A stretch of 58,681 nt of DNA from a virus: positions 1 to 58,681 of the IMG/VR virus record IMGVR_UViG_3300025687_000049, one strand, 5' to 3'. Of the stretch, positions 17,109 to 23,838 are shown piece by piece. Both the position numbers and the translations under genes were made by a program. Position 1 is the stretch's first letter. Every line of letters begins with the position of its first letter. The notes under the pieces were generated by a model. That model had not been told where the DNA came from, did not search any database, and saw only the letters and a program-made list of their open reading frames with translations.

Positions 17109-18448
17109 CAGTACCCACTTACTAAGTCTTGAGGTTCCCATAGATCTTCGAAATCATCCATGTCAGCCCATACTGTTGATGCTAATTGGTCCACGTAAGC
17201 GACTGCATCAGGACCATCATCATGTGACAAAGGGTCACCGAGGTCTGAGCACTGGTCAAGGAACCACTGATTCCACGGTCCCTCTACAAGCTTGACCATC
17301 CCTCTCTGAGCCCTACCTTGTAGTGCCCAAACTATTCGATCTAACTTCTTCTGGTTACCGTGCTTTAAGTCATGTGGGGTAATGAACCGGTTAAGCCGGC
17401 GCATCTCATCTTCAAGATACGGGAGGACAGCGTTCTTAAGCGCCCCTTGTTCAATACCTAAGGTACATCCCGGGTGTTGTGAGCAGGTGCGAACGATACG
17501 TAGGGCTACTTCCCTTACGTCCCAATGACCGTGCTCTATGTTCAGCACGTACCATCCTTCTGGTCCTACCCATGTAACAGCAATAACGGTCTCATCAGAC
17601 CGCGGCTTGTGTTTACCATCCGACTTCGCATATCCAGCTAAGTCTACGGTGACTACAACATTACCTTGTGGGAGTTTCTTGTCTTTTACGATCTCAAACC
17701 ACTCGGGTTTAAGATGTTTTCCGGATCCTGATACGAAGCTGGCTTCCAGCTCCTGCCGGATGTGGTCTCTTGATCCACCTCGGCCGGCGAGTACCCTCTT
17801 GAGCTCGTTGCGAGCCAGGAGTGGGTTGTCTACGGACTTAAAGTGGAAAGCTTCCCACTCATCCCATGGACTATCCATCCCCATCTCAACTGGATCCCAG
17901 TTAGGAGGGGTAGGCTTGTCGATCGCACCCATAAAGAGTTTGTAAAAGTGGTTTTTCCCCTTCGGCGTACCGATGAAGAGTGCATCTCCTTCTACATCCA
18001 TCAAGGCAGGTTCTATGATCTCTTCCCAGACCATTTCCTTCATATCCGCGTACTCATCGAGTACAACGTATGAATAACCCTCACCACGTAGAGAATCTGG
18101 GTTATCCGCCCCTTTGATGAATATTTGTCTACCCGAGATTAGCTCGATCCACCCATCATTTACGTTTTCACGTTTGATGAACCCTCCCTGCTTCTGGTAC
18201 CCGAGTAGAGTACGCAATTTAGGCCACATCACACGACGGGCCTGGTCAGCAGTGGGGGCTACATAGTAGACCTTGTTTTCTGGGGTTAGTTTGTACCCTT
18301 TGTGGGTGTTTTGGAGGGCTGCAAGCCCGAGCATGGCAGCTGCGAAATGCGACTTTCCAAAACGTCTTCCCGCTGCAACCACCTTAAAGCGAGCCTTACT
18401 ATTGTAAATAGAGACTTGCCCGGGGTGCAGGGATACGTCAAGCTCCAT
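17108..18448 (-). CDS. terL: Terminase large subunit
   Basis: 446 residues. ATPase: Walker A GRRFGKS at 27-33, Walker B YVVLDEYAD with the catalytic Glu at 132, and the coupling segment FIGTPKGKNHFYKL. Nuclease (RNase H fold): VTVDLAGY near 265 and the late acidic motif HDDGPDAVAY near 420. It pumps DNA into proheads through the portal and cuts it at the ends. Gene order small terminase candidate, disordered small proteins, terL, HNH, portal is coherent. Confidence 0.92.
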   Translation of the reverse strand: MELDVSLHPGQVSIYNSKARFKVVAAGRRFGKSHFAAAMLGLAALQNTHKGYKLTPENKVYYVAPTADQARRVMWPKLRTLLGYQKQGGFIKRENVNDGWIELISGRQIFIKGADNPDSLRGEGYSYVVLDEYADMKEMVWEEIIEPALMDVEGDALFIGTPKGKNHFYKLFMGAIDKPTPPNWDPVEMGMDSPWDEWEAFHFKSVDNPLLARNELKRVLAGRGGSRDHIRQELEASFVSGSGKHLKPEWFEIVKDKKLPQGNVVVTVDLAGYAKSDGKHKPRSDETVIAVTWVGPEGWYVLNIEHGHWDVREVALRIVRTCSQHPGCTLGIEQGALKNAVLPYLEDEMRRLNRFITPHDLKHGNQKKLDRIVWALQGRAQRGMVKLVEGPWNQWFLDQCSDLGDPLSHDDGPDAVAYVDQLASTVWADMDDFEDLWEPQDLVSGY

Positions 18449-18660
18449 TACCTACGGGTAATGCCCATCGCTTTATCAGCAGCGGCTCGAGCGGCCGCGG
18501 CCGCATCTTGGCGACTAGAGATAGCACGTGATGCTTTCCCCGCTTGCCCACCAACATAACGCGAAGATGCTTGACGAGCATTCGCATTATTGAGCTTTCG
18601 CTTAGCACTATCGGTCATCTCGACCGGTTTGTGCTCTGATCCATCAACTTTCTTAACCAT
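18448..18660 (-). CDS. Small basic protein upstream of terminase (70 aa)
   Basis: Basic and Ala-rich with predicted helix (SRQDAAAAARAAADKAMG). Its stop is shared with the terminase start and its start with the stop of the previous gene, so it is translationally coupled in the packaging block. Function unknown; could be a DNA-binding or packaging accessory. Confidence 0.6.
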   Translation of the reverse strand: MVKKVDGSEHKPVEMTDSAKRKLNNANARQASSRYVGGQAGKASRAISSRQDAAAAARAAADKAMGITRR

Positions 18661-18836
18661 TAAGTACGTCCCTTACCTCGGCTAGTACTTTGGTTGTCGG
18701 ATTGACCAGACTTACCCTGAAAAGACGGGGGCTTATGTAAGCGGTGCTTGGTCGGGCCTTTACCGGAGATGTTTCCACCACCAGATTGAATTCCAGAGCC
18801 ACTAGCGTCCGGAGTTTGGTTTGATTGATTAGCCAT
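18660..18836 (-). CDS. Disordered Ser/Gly/Gln/Lys-rich small protein (58 aa)
   Basis: The start is the second of two in-frame ATGs because GAGGAT lies 4 bases upstream. Composition is low complexity (SGSGIQSGGGNISGKGP) with a basic end. It overlaps the preceding gene by 8 bases. It resembles the product at 20298-20477 (QSGGGNASGGNSS). Function unknown. Confidence 0.55.
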   Translation of the reverse strand: MANQSNQTPDASGSGIQSGGGNISGKGPTKHRLHKPPSFQGKSGQSDNQSTSRGKGRT

Positions 18837-19209
18837 TTGTATCCTCATGGTCTATGATTTCGGCCTCTTCTATCTCTAGATCGGAGGTCGATAGGTTTTT
18901 GATCCGAATAATAATTTCGGGATTATCCTCTCCAGCATCTGATTCGGTCTTAGCGTTCGAAACGAACTTGTCAAAAATCAGTTTTGCCGCCTGCACATTC
19001 CCTTCGAGAGCCTCTGCAGCCATACTTGCGAAGATAGCCTTGATCGTTTCAGGATCTACAGCTTCTCGTAAGGCTAGCTCAGCCTGCTCTTTCAGCTCAG
19101 TGATGCGGTTCTTAGCGCCCTTAGGACGACCTTTGGGGTTACCAGAAACCCCCTTGACGAATTGTCCTGAGGAAGATCGGATCACCTCCTTATTTGTATT
19201 GTCTTTCAC
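18829..19209 (-). CDS. Putative terminase small subunit, DUF5681-type N-terminus (126 aa)
   Basis: Starts best at GTG 19209 after GGGAGAGG. Contains SSSGQFVKGVSGNPKGRPKG (split: GQFVKG and GNPKGRPKGAKNR), the hallmark of the DUF5681 domain, followed by a helical segment (ELKEQAELALREAVD) and an acidic tail. DUF5681 proteins are frequently encoded just upstream of terL and are taken to be small terminase subunits that bind DNA. Assignment rests on this motif and position. Confidence 0.65.
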   Translation of the reverse strand: MKDNTNKEVIRSSSGQFVKGVSGNPKGRPKGAKNRITELKEQAELALREAVDPETIKAIFASMAAEALEGNVQAAKLIFDKFVSNAKTESDAGEDNPEIIIRIKNLSTSDLEIEEAEIIDHEDTNG

Positions 19210-19249
19210 AGCCTCTCCCAAAGCTTGCGTAGCCAGCGCCAGAAGCGAA

Positions 19250-19591
19250 TTAAGAGGCCTCTAATACCGGGGGGAGCGGGGCTACTCCGTCTGTAACGGT
19301 AAAACCCACCGTATTTGACAGGGCACTCTCATCACCATCGATATCTATAGCAGTCAGCGCGATAACATTGCGCCCATCCGGGAAATTATCTAATGGAGCC
19401 TCGTATTGATTCTCCCCAACCAAGGTACCGACAACAATATAGAAAAAATCAGTCTCTTTAGAGATATTCTCGTTGTCAGAACGGTACAGATTGTAGTTTA
19501 AGGGTCCGTTTACCGGAGTCCCATCGACATTCTCAGTAGGTGCGGTCCAGCGTACTGTCCCTGGGTTCACACCCTTTTCAATATTAGCCAC
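19250..19591 (-). CDS. Single fibronectin-III domain protein (113 aa)
   Basis: One FN3-like beta sandwich: TVRWTAPTENVDGTPV, LNYNLYRSD, VIALTAIDIDGDESALSNTV. Fibronectin domains are common on phage surfaces and bind host carbohydrates weakly. It ends in a short Pro-rich tail. It shares a stop/start junction with the KTSC gene. Confidence 0.65.
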   Translation of the reverse strand: MANIEKGVNPGTVRWTAPTENVDGTPVNGPLNYNLYRSDNENISKETDFFYIVVGTLVGENQYEAPLDNFPDGRNVIALTAIDIDGDESALSNTVGFTVTDGVAPLPPVLEAS

Positions 19592-19887
19592 TATTTTCTC
19601 CTTGAGAAGATGTTACGTATCCTACGTCCGATAGCCCCTAACTTGTAGGATCCTAACGGTTTACCGACCCTAAAGGCGGTTTTATCCTTGATTCTTGCGT
19701 GGTAGAACTTACCTTTCGACCTAGCAGTGAGGAAATCGAGCGAAAGCTCCTTTGGAATACCACCCCATACGTATTCTGGGTACTGTTTACGCTTATTGAA
19801 CTCTATATGCAGCTCTTGCGTAATTGTATTGTAACCAATCCGGCGTATTGCCTCACTATTGGTTATGTCTGTGTACAGGAGTGGCAT
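19591..19887 (-). CDS. KTSC-domain protein (98 aa)
   Basis: Residues about 10-70 match the KTSC pattern: SEAIRRIGYNTITQELHIEFN, YVWGGIPKEL, ARSKGKFYHARIKDK. KTSC is a short domain named from lysyl-tRNA synthetase-associated proteins and is frequent in phages; its function is unclear, possibly nucleic-acid binding. The C-terminus is strongly basic (GRRIRNIFSRRK). Confidence 0.65.
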   Translation of the reverse strand: MPLLYTDITNSEAIRRIGYNTITQELHIEFNKRKQYPEYVWGGIPKELSLDFLTARSKGKFYHARIKDKTAFRVGKPLGSYKLGAIGRRIRNIFSRRK

Positions 19888-19956
19888 GTTAGGCAGGCTT
19901 CCTTGCCGCAGTCAAATGTTTTGACATTGATCGTGCGTGGATCCAGTGACGAGAAC

Positions 19957-20295
19957 TCAGCGATCGGCATTCAGCACGAAGCCCTCTTGATCAAGTGCTT
20001 GTGCTGCCTTACGCAGCCTGGCTGTTGGCGCAGGCTTCCTCGCCCGACTGAGAAGAGCCTTAATGACTTCGTCGTCGATAAGGTCTTCAAAAAGAATTTC
20101 CGGTAGGCCTATTGCACCTTCCGGGAGGGGTAGATCATCAATTGCTCGACCTGAGGAAAGAATCGTCGTCTTCGAGCGGGTCTTGGATAAGGCTTCCATC
20201 TCCAGTCGATTCACATGCCTCAAGATTGGTGCGTTCGAGGATCTCGTTGACTTGTTCCAGAATTCTTTGCTGGACGACTCTTCGCTGTCGCTCAC
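19957..20295 (-). CDS. Hypothetical protein, uncertain start (up to 112 aa)
   Basis: The open frame begins at GTG 20295; ATG 20199 is an alternative. The C-terminal about 65 residues (LPLPEGAIGLPEILFEDLIDDEVIKALLSRARKPAP in part) look coding, with an acidic helix then a basic one. The N-terminal part shares DNA with the gene at 20138-20323 in another frame, so the real start may lie downstream. Function unknown. Confidence 0.5.
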   Translation of the reverse strand: MSDSEESSSKEFWNKSTRSSNAPILRHVNRLEMEALSKTRSKTTILSSGRAIDDLPLPEGAIGLPEILFEDLIDDEVIKALLSRARKPAPTARLRKAAQALDQEGFVLNADR

Positions 20296-20323
20296 GTCTA
20301 CGATCTGCGGACGTTTTTCCCAT
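20138..20323 (-). CDS. Basic helical small protein (61 aa)
   Basis: Starts MGKTSADRRRERQRRVVQQ, an Arg-rich helix, followed by ILEQVNEILERTN and an acidic end. It could bind nucleic acid. It lies wholly within the frame shadow of the gene at 19957-20295, and no clear ribosome site precedes the ATG, so it may be translated by coupling to the upstream gene that ends at 20298. Confidence 0.45.
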   Translation of the reverse strand: MGKTSADRRRERQRRVVQQRILEQVNEILERTNLEACESTGDGSLIQDPLEDDDSFLRSSN

Positions 20324-20477
20324 GAGGGATGTTCTTTTGGTAATCGTTGTTCTCAGAGTCACGTCCACTACGGAATGCGTCGGACTTCCGATCTGTAGCA
20401 GAGCTATTCCCACCAGAAGCGTTACCACCTCCAGACTGGTTCATGTGATCTGTTGACTGTCCTTTTCGGGATGCCAT
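20298..20477 (-). CDS. Small disordered basic protein, first gene of late transcript (59 aa)
   Basis: ATG at 20477 is preceded by AAAGGAAA. Composition is Ser/Gly/Asn/Lys/Arg-rich (NQSGGGNASGGNSSATD, KNIPHGKNVRRS) without a folded core. It is the first gene downstream of the leftward promoter at 20802-20829. Similar in style to the product at 18660-18836. Function unknown. Confidence 0.55.
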   Translation of the reverse strand: MASRKGQSTDHMNQSGGGNASGGNSSATDRKSDAFRSGRDSENNDYQKNIPHGKNVRRS

Positions 20478-20607
20478 AGTTAGTTTCCTTTGGGGTTGGG
20501 ATCTCTCGGGGGTTTTAACCCGGAGATCAAGTTCGCATGTGCGTTTAGTATGGGGAGTTGGGAAGTGCAGGTAATGATCGATAAGTACCGACATATGTGG
20601 AGTCAAT

Positions 20608-20624
20608 GTCCCCTTTGCGGGGAC
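20608..20624. other. Hairpin in the late leader
   Basis: GTCCCC (20608-20613) pairs with GGGGAC (20619-20624) around a 5-base loop. It lies between the leftward promoter and its first gene, so it would form in the late mRNA leader. Confidence 0.45.
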
Positions 20625-20801
20625 TTGGAGTACATTCGGTACATGAGGTACCTCCAGGAACTCCAGACAGACTTATCCTATAAATTTAAGTAATACGTAT
20701 TTGTGAAACAAATACAAAACCCGAAGGGTGAAACTTAAGCGTAAGCGTAACCGTTCGTTATATCATAGATACAACTCACTTTACATACACTGAATATTAC
20801 T

Positions 20802-20829
20802 ATTATCGGAAAAACAGAACACTTGTCAA
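20802..20829 (-). promoter_or_regulatory. Leftward promoter for virion genes (phage sigma-type, copy 1 of 3)
   Basis: Read on the minus strand: GGGGTTGACA, a 16-base spacer, then GATAAT followed by AGTAATATTCAG. The -35 and -10 would also suit host sigma-70, but the extended blocks GGGGTTRAC and CGATAATAGTAATATT recur at two other places in the window with the same spacing. It points at the minus-strand virion genes beginning at 20477. Confidence 0.75.
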
Positions 20830-21215
20830 CCCCTAAAAGTGAAACTTTTTTGTAACAAAGTGTTACAGACTGAAACATATTGAAATAAATACCTACTTCT
20901 AACACCTAGAAGTTATCCAGTTTTTCTCCACTTTGGGTTACGAAAAACAGGATTCCATATATTTACTCTATTTTTTGTATACAAATCAACTACTTAACCC
21001 CCAACCTAAGAAAGTCTACTCCCCTGTAATTATCTTATTCTGCCTGACCAGAATTAGGTTCATATGTCGATCGAATTGTATAGCCTGACTTGACTTTTTC
21101 ATTTCTCGTTCCCTAGTGCTGCTACCGCAGAAAAAACCGCCTGGGTATAAGGGATGCCCCTCCTTAGAACAAAATGATCTAAGAAATTTCTTGACATGGG
21201 GAAGAGACTGTGGCT
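20830..21215. other. Intergenic AT-rich stretch, candidate replication-origin region
   Basis: No convincing gene. The stretch is A/T-rich (for example around 20880-21005), holds direct short repeats of AACTTT/GTTACA type, and one TTATCCAGT that resembles a DnaA box in 7 of 9 bases. A minus-strand open frame covers its right part but lacks a ribosome site and family likeness. Its position between divergent transcripts would suit an origin, but nothing here proves it. Confidence 0.35.
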
Positions 21216-21299
21216 CAACTGTTCTGCAATAGCGCGGTTGCACATCAACTAGTATCTGTGTTTCACGTGGAACATATCCGCAACTGTTGGGTTGCACAT
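21216..21299 (+). repeat. Direct repeat of a two-box unit flanking the parS-like site
   Basis: CAACTGTT followed by GGTTGCACAT occurs at 21216-21223/21236-21245 and again at 21281-21288/21290-21299. The parS-like palindrome at 21259-21274 lies between the two units. Could be iterons or operator half-sites for an unknown DNA-binding protein. Confidence 0.7.
21259..21274. promoter_or_regulatory. parS-like ParB-binding palindrome
   Basis: The 16-mer TGTTTCACGTGGAACA matches the bacterial chromosomal parS consensus (TGTTNCACGTGAAACA) at all but one base and is palindromic except for that base pair. Chromosomal ParB proteins load onto such sites as CTP-dependent clamps. No parA or parB gene is visible in the window, so host ParB would be the binder. 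It lies about 110 bases upstream of the early promoter. Confidence 0.7.
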
Positions 21300-21318
21300 T
21301 GAATGTAAGTAGAATGTA

Positions 21319-21342
21319 GGGGGGAAGAGGGGGGTAGGGGGG
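21319..21342 (+). other. Three consecutive G6 runs upstream of the early promoter
   Basis: Runs of exactly six G at 21319-21324, 21329-21334 and 21337-21342, separated by AAGA and TA. The strand could form a G-quadruplex by splitting runs; the other strand is C-rich. It lies about 40 bases upstream of the -35 element of the early promoter. Confidence 0.7.
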
Positions 21343-21380
21343 ATATACCTTTTAGTTATAAGCTTATAACAACACGGTAT

Positions 21381-21408
21381 TAGACATCCTCAACAAAAGG
21401 CGTATAAT
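21381..21408 (+). promoter_or_regulatory. Rightward early sigma-70 promoter
   Basis: TAGACA (21381-21386), 16-base spacer, TATAAT (21403-21408). Nearest good host-type promoter to the early genes; transcription would begin near 21415 and pass through the hairpin-rich leader into the first early gene at 21939. Confidence 0.7.
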
Positions 21409-21414
21409 GATTAC

Positions 21415-21938
21415 ATCAGCTCGGGGATTACACCTCGACTCGGTAAGCACGGTAGGCCTCGCGGTCAGATCCACATAGCCAGAGTAGCAGTTGATCAGGG
21501 TCCCTCGAACGTAGCACAAATCGAGGTCTGGCGAGTAGGTCACCTTAGGATTACAGAGTTTATCCGAAGTGGCACATAGGATGAAAGCCGGGGGTTAAAA
21601 TAATAGCGTGTTGGTAGGTAGAACTACCAGTTGGATATAAGGATACATCCAATTCTGCCGGGCATCGCTGAGCATGTTGTCCCTAGTCTTCACTTAGGAG
21701 CGTAAGCTTCCAGTGTGTGAGGATCCTAGCGATTTAGTGATTCAACGGTGAAGATTCATATCATATCTCTCCAAAAACCTACTGATGACTCGAGAGAGAA
21801 CGGCTAGCAATAGCTGTTGATGCCGTGGTTGGCATCGAAACAAACGCAGCAATGCGGGGATGGAGTGGTTGGGATGCTTTCTAAGTATGCCGATCAGACC
21901 ATCCCAAAATTGTATAGGTAACCATTGAGAATGATATT
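21415..21938 (+). ncRNA. Highly structured 0.5-kb early leader, candidate non-coding RNA
   Basis: No credible gene, but at least seven perfect or near-perfect hairpins: CCTCGA/TCGAGG (21503-21526), TGGTAG/CTACCA (21612-21629), TTGGAT/ATCCAA (21631-21652), a two-part stem at 21687-21723 with a GTAA loop, GATGCC/GGCATC (21819-21836), CGCA/TGCG with a GCAA loop (21845-21856) and TTGGGATG/CATCCCAA (21869-21907). Two loops are of the stable GNRA type. It starts directly after the early promoter. It may be a leader that controls early gene expression or a stable RNA. No tRNA T-loop signature was seen. Confidence 0.5.
21869..21938 (+). promoter_or_regulatory. Hairpin-leader cassette 1 (before 21939)
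   Basis: An 8-bp stem (21869-21876/21900-21907) followed by GTATAGGTAACCATTGAGA and the start region. This copy has three extra bases before the ATG. Confidence 0.6.
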
Positions 21939-22127
21939 ATGACTACACAATTACACACCAAAGTGGATCTATTTGCCGGCACTCAGTACGAGGGCTTGAC
22001 ATACAACCAGATCCGTAGGATGCTTACACCTGCTCAGGTTCGAGTGCTACAGCAATTGAATAAGCGAGGAAAAAAGATCGCATCTCACCAGAATGCAATG
22101 CAACGTGTAATCCAGTCCTATCGGTAG
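21939..22127 (+). CDS. Early small protein (62 aa)
   Basis: First gene of the early operon, starting after leader cassette 1. Sequence is polar and basic toward the end (LNKRGKKIASHQNAMQRVIQSYR) with YNQIRRMLTPAQVRVLQQ in the middle, which could form a helix-turn-helix-like pair. It may be a host-takeover or DNA-binding protein; no family recognised. The stop codon lies in the loop of the next hairpin. Confidence 0.65.
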   Translation: MTTQLHTKVDLFAGTQYEGLTYNQIRRMLTPAQVRVLQQLNKRGKKIASHQNAMQRVIQSYR

Positions 22128-22160
22128 ATAGGTCTGTTTAGGTAAACCAGGAGACTAAAT
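22117..22160 (+). promoter_or_regulatory. Hairpin-leader cassette 2 (before 22161)
   Basis: CCTATC-GGTA-GATAGG hairpin (22117-22132) containing the stop of the previous gene, then GTTTAGGTAAACCAGGAGA and the start. Confidence 0.7.
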
Positions 22161-22412
22161 ATGACTATTAAGACTACTAAAATCGAAGTGAAAAGGTTTG
22201 AAGCCCAGCAAATTTGCAGCGCACTATTTGACCGTGCTCGCCAATCAATTGAGGAAGAAAACTTCCATAATTGCGCTGAAGAGCTCGAGATCGCAGCAAA
22301 ATTTGTCCGGGCAATCAATCCTTCCTATCGCAAGACATACCGAGATGCGATAGATATCATATACTTCCAGAGAGCTTGCAGAATGGAGGATATAGACTAC
22401 GTAGAGCCTTAG
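22161..22412 (+). CDS. Early small protein (83 aa)
   Basis: Helical, amphipathic (RFEAQQICSALFDRARQSIEEEN, ELEIAAKFVRAINPSYRKTYRDAIDIIYFQR in part), reminiscent of a small tetratricopeptide-like hairpin but too short to assign. Starts at the ATG of leader cassette 2. Function unknown. Confidence 0.65.
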   Translation: MTIKTTKIEVKRFEAQQICSALFDRARQSIEEENFHNCAEELEIAAKFVRAINPSYRKTYRDAIDIIYFQRACRMEDIDYVEP

Positions 22413-22444
22413 GGCTCTCGTTTAGGATAACCAAGGAGATATAT
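22403..22444 (+). promoter_or_regulatory. Hairpin-leader cassette 3 (before 22445)
   Basis: AGAGCC-TTAG-GGCTCT hairpin (22403-22418); the TAG stop of the previous gene is in the loop. Leader GTTTAGGATAACCAAGGAGA follows. Confidence 0.7.
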
Positions 22445-22618
22445 ATGAATATTGTACGAGAAACAGAAGCGGATTTTTCACTTGACAGCTTCGAGATTGA
22501 GCATTTACGGGAAAATCTGCCGGTGATCGGCGTATGTGAGCTGACAGACTTCGAAGCCTTTCACTTAGGCTTGATCGATGAAGATCTACTGTTCAGGCTA
22601 CGTACTGAACTCCTCTAG
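22445..22618 (+). CDS. Early small acidic protein (57 aa)
   Basis: Start set by leader cassette 3 (an upstream in-frame ATG has no ribosome site). Acidic: ETEADFSLDSFEIEHL, LTDFEAFHLGLIDEDLL. Small acidic early proteins of lytic phages often bind and block host enzymes; that role is only a guess here. Confidence 0.65.
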   Translation: MNIVRETEADFSLDSFEIEHLRENLPVIGVCELTDFEAFHLGLIDEDLLFRLRTELL

Positions 22619-22652
22619 GGAGTTCGGTTTAGGAATAACCACGGAGATTGAT
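22607..22652 (+). promoter_or_regulatory. Hairpin-leader cassette 4 (before 22653)
   Basis: GAACTCC (22607-22613) pairs with GGAGTTC (22619-22625); the TAG stop of the previous gene is in the loop. Leader GTTTAGGAATAACCACGGAGA follows in two parts. Confidence 0.7.
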
Positions 22653-23153
22653 ATGAAAGAGACACAACAATGGGAACAGCTTCAAGATACCCTTAATGGG
22701 GAGCAGAATTTCTGTATAATCGAGGAGCGAAAAGCGCCGATATTGTATGCGGTACTGCTACAGATCAAAAAGATCGATGGCATACCTGTTACACATCGGA
22801 ATGGGAAGGAAGGTCCCGAGGTTATTGTTGGTAATGGGTACTATGTCCAGAAATACCTGGAACTGCTATCCGATAGACCAAAATATACCAGAGCTGACTT
22901 CCAAGTCCAGATGGGACTTTTACTAGGCTACTCGTTTGAAGATTGTGTGGAGTTTGCAAAGAATCCACCCGATTGTGATTGCGAGAAATGCGGAGGTCCT
23001 AACGATCGCATTGAGCTTGGTCCAGTAGAGTATGAAGGTACAAGACCATACCAAAAGGCCACCTACCAAGGTGCCGCATATGGGACCTTATATCACCCGG
23101 ATCCTGAGCTGATAAAGCACAGTCCAGGGATACAAAATTGGTCAAAACCCTAG
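22653..23153 (+). CDS. Early hypothetical protein with a C-terminal Cys cluster (166 aa)
   Basis: Start set by leader cassette 4. N-terminal half is an alpha/beta mix (CIIEERKAPILYAVLLQIKKIDG). Residues about 100-125 (LLGYSFEDCVEFAKNPPDCDCEKCGG in part) contain four closely spaced Cys that may bind a metal. No family recognised. Confidence 0.65.
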   Translation: MKETQQWEQLQDTLNGEQNFCIIEERKAPILYAVLLQIKKIDGIPVTHRNGKEGPEVIVGNGYYVQKYLELLSDRPKYTRADFQVQMGLLLGYSFEDCVEFAKNPPDCDCEKCGGPNDRIELGPVEYEGTRPYQKATYQGAAYGTLYHPDPELIKHSPGIQNWSKP

Positions 23154-23160
23154 TGTTTTA

Positions 23161-23200
23161 GCCCTCTAACGGGGGCGTTTAGGTAACCAAGGAGATAGAT
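23161..23200 (+). promoter_or_regulatory. Hairpin-leader cassette 5 (before 23201)
   Basis: GCCCTC-TAAC-GGGGGC hairpin (23161-23176, one wobble pair), 7 bases after the previous stop; leader GTTTAGGTAACCAAGGAGA follows. Confidence 0.65.
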
Positions 23201-23809
23201 ATGTACCAGAAAGAAATGCGGAAAATCCAAGCCGGGTTTGCTGCTCAACCAGGTGAGACACTAGAACAAACAGTTAGGTTTGTACTCGCCACCATCCAAC
23301 AACAATTTTCTACTGTGGAGGACATTCTCCATACATGGGCGTTGCAGGGTGAAATGGCTCCCACTATGTGGGGCGCTAAGAGAAAGGGTGTTCGCTATAT
23401 TGAGAAGCATTCCCAGGAATTGGCCGCTAAATTGAAGGGGTGCGACACTGTGGAAGCAGTGGATACACTCTTGACAGTCCCCGGGCTGAACACGGTAAAG
23501 GCAAGCTTTGTTGCCCAGTGTCTCGGCTTTGGTGTTGGGTGTATAGATACCCACAATGCGAGGATCCATGGCGTAAACGTCAAATCCTACGCGGTTACTA
23601 AGAACTTGACAGCGAAGACTAGACTTGCTAAAATCAAGTCTTACATTGCATTATGTCAAGGACTAGGAGGATCCGCGGTGTTGTGGGACTCATGGTGCGA
23701 GCTTATCGCCGATAAGCAGAGCGCACACTTCGATGACGCGGAGGCTGTGAGTGCATACCATTCACACTGCATACTAAAGCATGTAAAACATGATCCTGCC
23801 AGATGGTAG
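23201..23809 (+). CDS. Helix-hairpin-helix (HhH-GPD-like) DNA-glycosylase-type protein (202 aa)
   Basis: Residues about 85-125 read LLTVPGLNTVKASFVAQCLGF then GVGCIDTHNARI. This matches the HhH-GPD layout of endonuclease III-type glycosylases (LPGVGRKTA ... IAVDTHV): a Pro-Gly hairpin, a Lys near the catalytic Lys position, and the Asp of the DTH motif. No iron-sulfur cluster Cys set is seen. It may recognise modified or damaged bases in host or phage DNA. Expressed early from cassette 5. The family link rests on this motif alone. Confidence 0.5.
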   Translation: MYQKEMRKIQAGFAAQPGETLEQTVRFVLATIQQQFSTVEDILHTWALQGEMAPTMWGAKRKGVRYIEKHSQELAAKLKGCDTVEAVDTLLTVPGLNTVKASFVAQCLGFGVGCIDTHNARIHGVNVKSYAVTKNLTAKTRLAKIKSYIALCQGLGGSAVLWDSWCELIADKQSAHFDDAEAVSAYHSHCILKHVKHDPARW

Positions 23810-23838
23810 GATCGTCTAGGATAACCAAGGAGAATGAT
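23792..23838 (+). promoter_or_regulatory. Hairpin-leader cassette 6 (before 23839)
   Basis: Nine-pair stem GATCCTGCC (23792-23800) with GGTAGGATC (23805-23813), loop AGAT; the stop of the previous gene is inside the stem. Leader GTCTAGGATAACCAAGGAGA follows. Confidence 0.75.

Noticed and set aside
18302-18559. Plus-strand open frame antisense to the terminase start
   Set aside because: Antisense shadow; it has no ribosome site and no family likeness.
21016-21297. A 93-codon minus-strand open frame in the control region
   Set aside because: No ribosome site, it overlaps the parS-like site and repeats, its amino acid composition is not gene-like, and it points against the early transcript.
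21415-21938. tRNA or tmRNA genes in the hairpin-rich leader
   Set aside because: No T-loop signature, no acceptor/anticodon arrangement and no CCA-ready end could be found by reading.
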